The notes beneath the pieces were generated by a model that saw only the letters and a program-made list of their open reading frames with translations, made no database searches and had not been told where the DNA came from. From NCBI GenBank assembly GCA_003136335.1, contig PLEA01000307.1:1-6012 (forward strand): a DNA stretch of 6,012 bases, given 5' to 3'. Origin of the DNA: Acidobacteriaceae bacterium. Lineage in GTDB: Bacteria > Acidobacteriota > Terriglobia > Terriglobales > SbA1. The position numbers were made by a program, and so were the translations under genes. Each line of letters starts with the position of its first letter. The stretch's first letter is position 1. Below, piece by piece: positions 5,955-6,012 of the stretch.

Positions 5955-6012
5955 ATGAATTCGCACGGCAGCATTGTGGGGACGGGGTTCGGGCTCATCA
6001 TCATCTGGGTGG
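5955..6012 (+). CDS. Possible start of a membrane protein, cut by the window edge
   Basis: The ATG at 5955 opens a frame that stays open to the end of the window: 19 codons, reading MNSHGSIVGTGFGLIIIWV. The run of Gly followed by LIIIWV looks like the beginning of a first membrane helix. Upstream, GAAG (5941-5944, ten bases away) is a weak ribosome binding site; GAGG (5934-5937) is too distant. Too little is visible to name a family, and a chance frame cannot be excluded. Confidence 0.45.
   Translation, partial: MNSHGSIVGTGFGLIIIWV

Overview
The window looks like ordinary chromosome from an Acidobacteriota bacterium, probably of the Koribacter/Sulfotelmatobacter type. The main reason is an 813-residue duplicated MacB/FtsX-type permease with no ATPase gene beside it, the layout of the acidobacterial 'ADOP' family. 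The moderately GC-rich sequence and the short palindromic repeats between genes agree with this. The taxon is inferred from gene content only.

Layout: 1-326 is a leader region with one copy of a 48-base hairpin repeat. It is followed by the ADOP permease gene (327-2768, +). A second copy of the repeat, in the same orientation, begins 43 bases after the permease stop. Next is a Rid-family enamine/imine deaminase (2921-3367, +) with an unusual strongly basic tail. It converges on a PLP-dependent enzyme of the D-threonine aldolase/D-serine dehydratase fold (3516-4712, -). The gap between these two holds a perfect 8-bp hairpin and a two-copy tandem repeat. A 183-base divergent region with a candidate promoter on each side separates the PLP enzyme from a gene for an unrecognised secreted helical protein with a Pro/Lys/Ala-rich tail (4896-5675, +). 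After it come a degenerate third copy of the hairpin repeat, a 150-base C/T-rich tract with a recurring short word, and the first 19 codons of a possible membrane protein cut by the window edge (5955-6012).

How the genes may work together: the one plausible link is between the Rid protein and the PLP enzyme. A D-serine dehydratase would release 2-aminoacrylate, which Rid proteins hydrolyse to pyruvate and ammonia. The genes are convergent, so they do not share an operon. The permease would act in the inner membrane and the 259-residue protein in the periplasm or outside. Nothing ties these two to the amino-acid genes.

I found no phage, CRISPR, insertion sequence, RNA gene or obvious new defence or biosynthetic system. 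The observations most worth following are the repeat family, which shows a compensatory base-pair change, the basic tail on the Rid protein, the His-x-Cys metal motif of the PLP enzyme, and the patterned pyrimidine tract.
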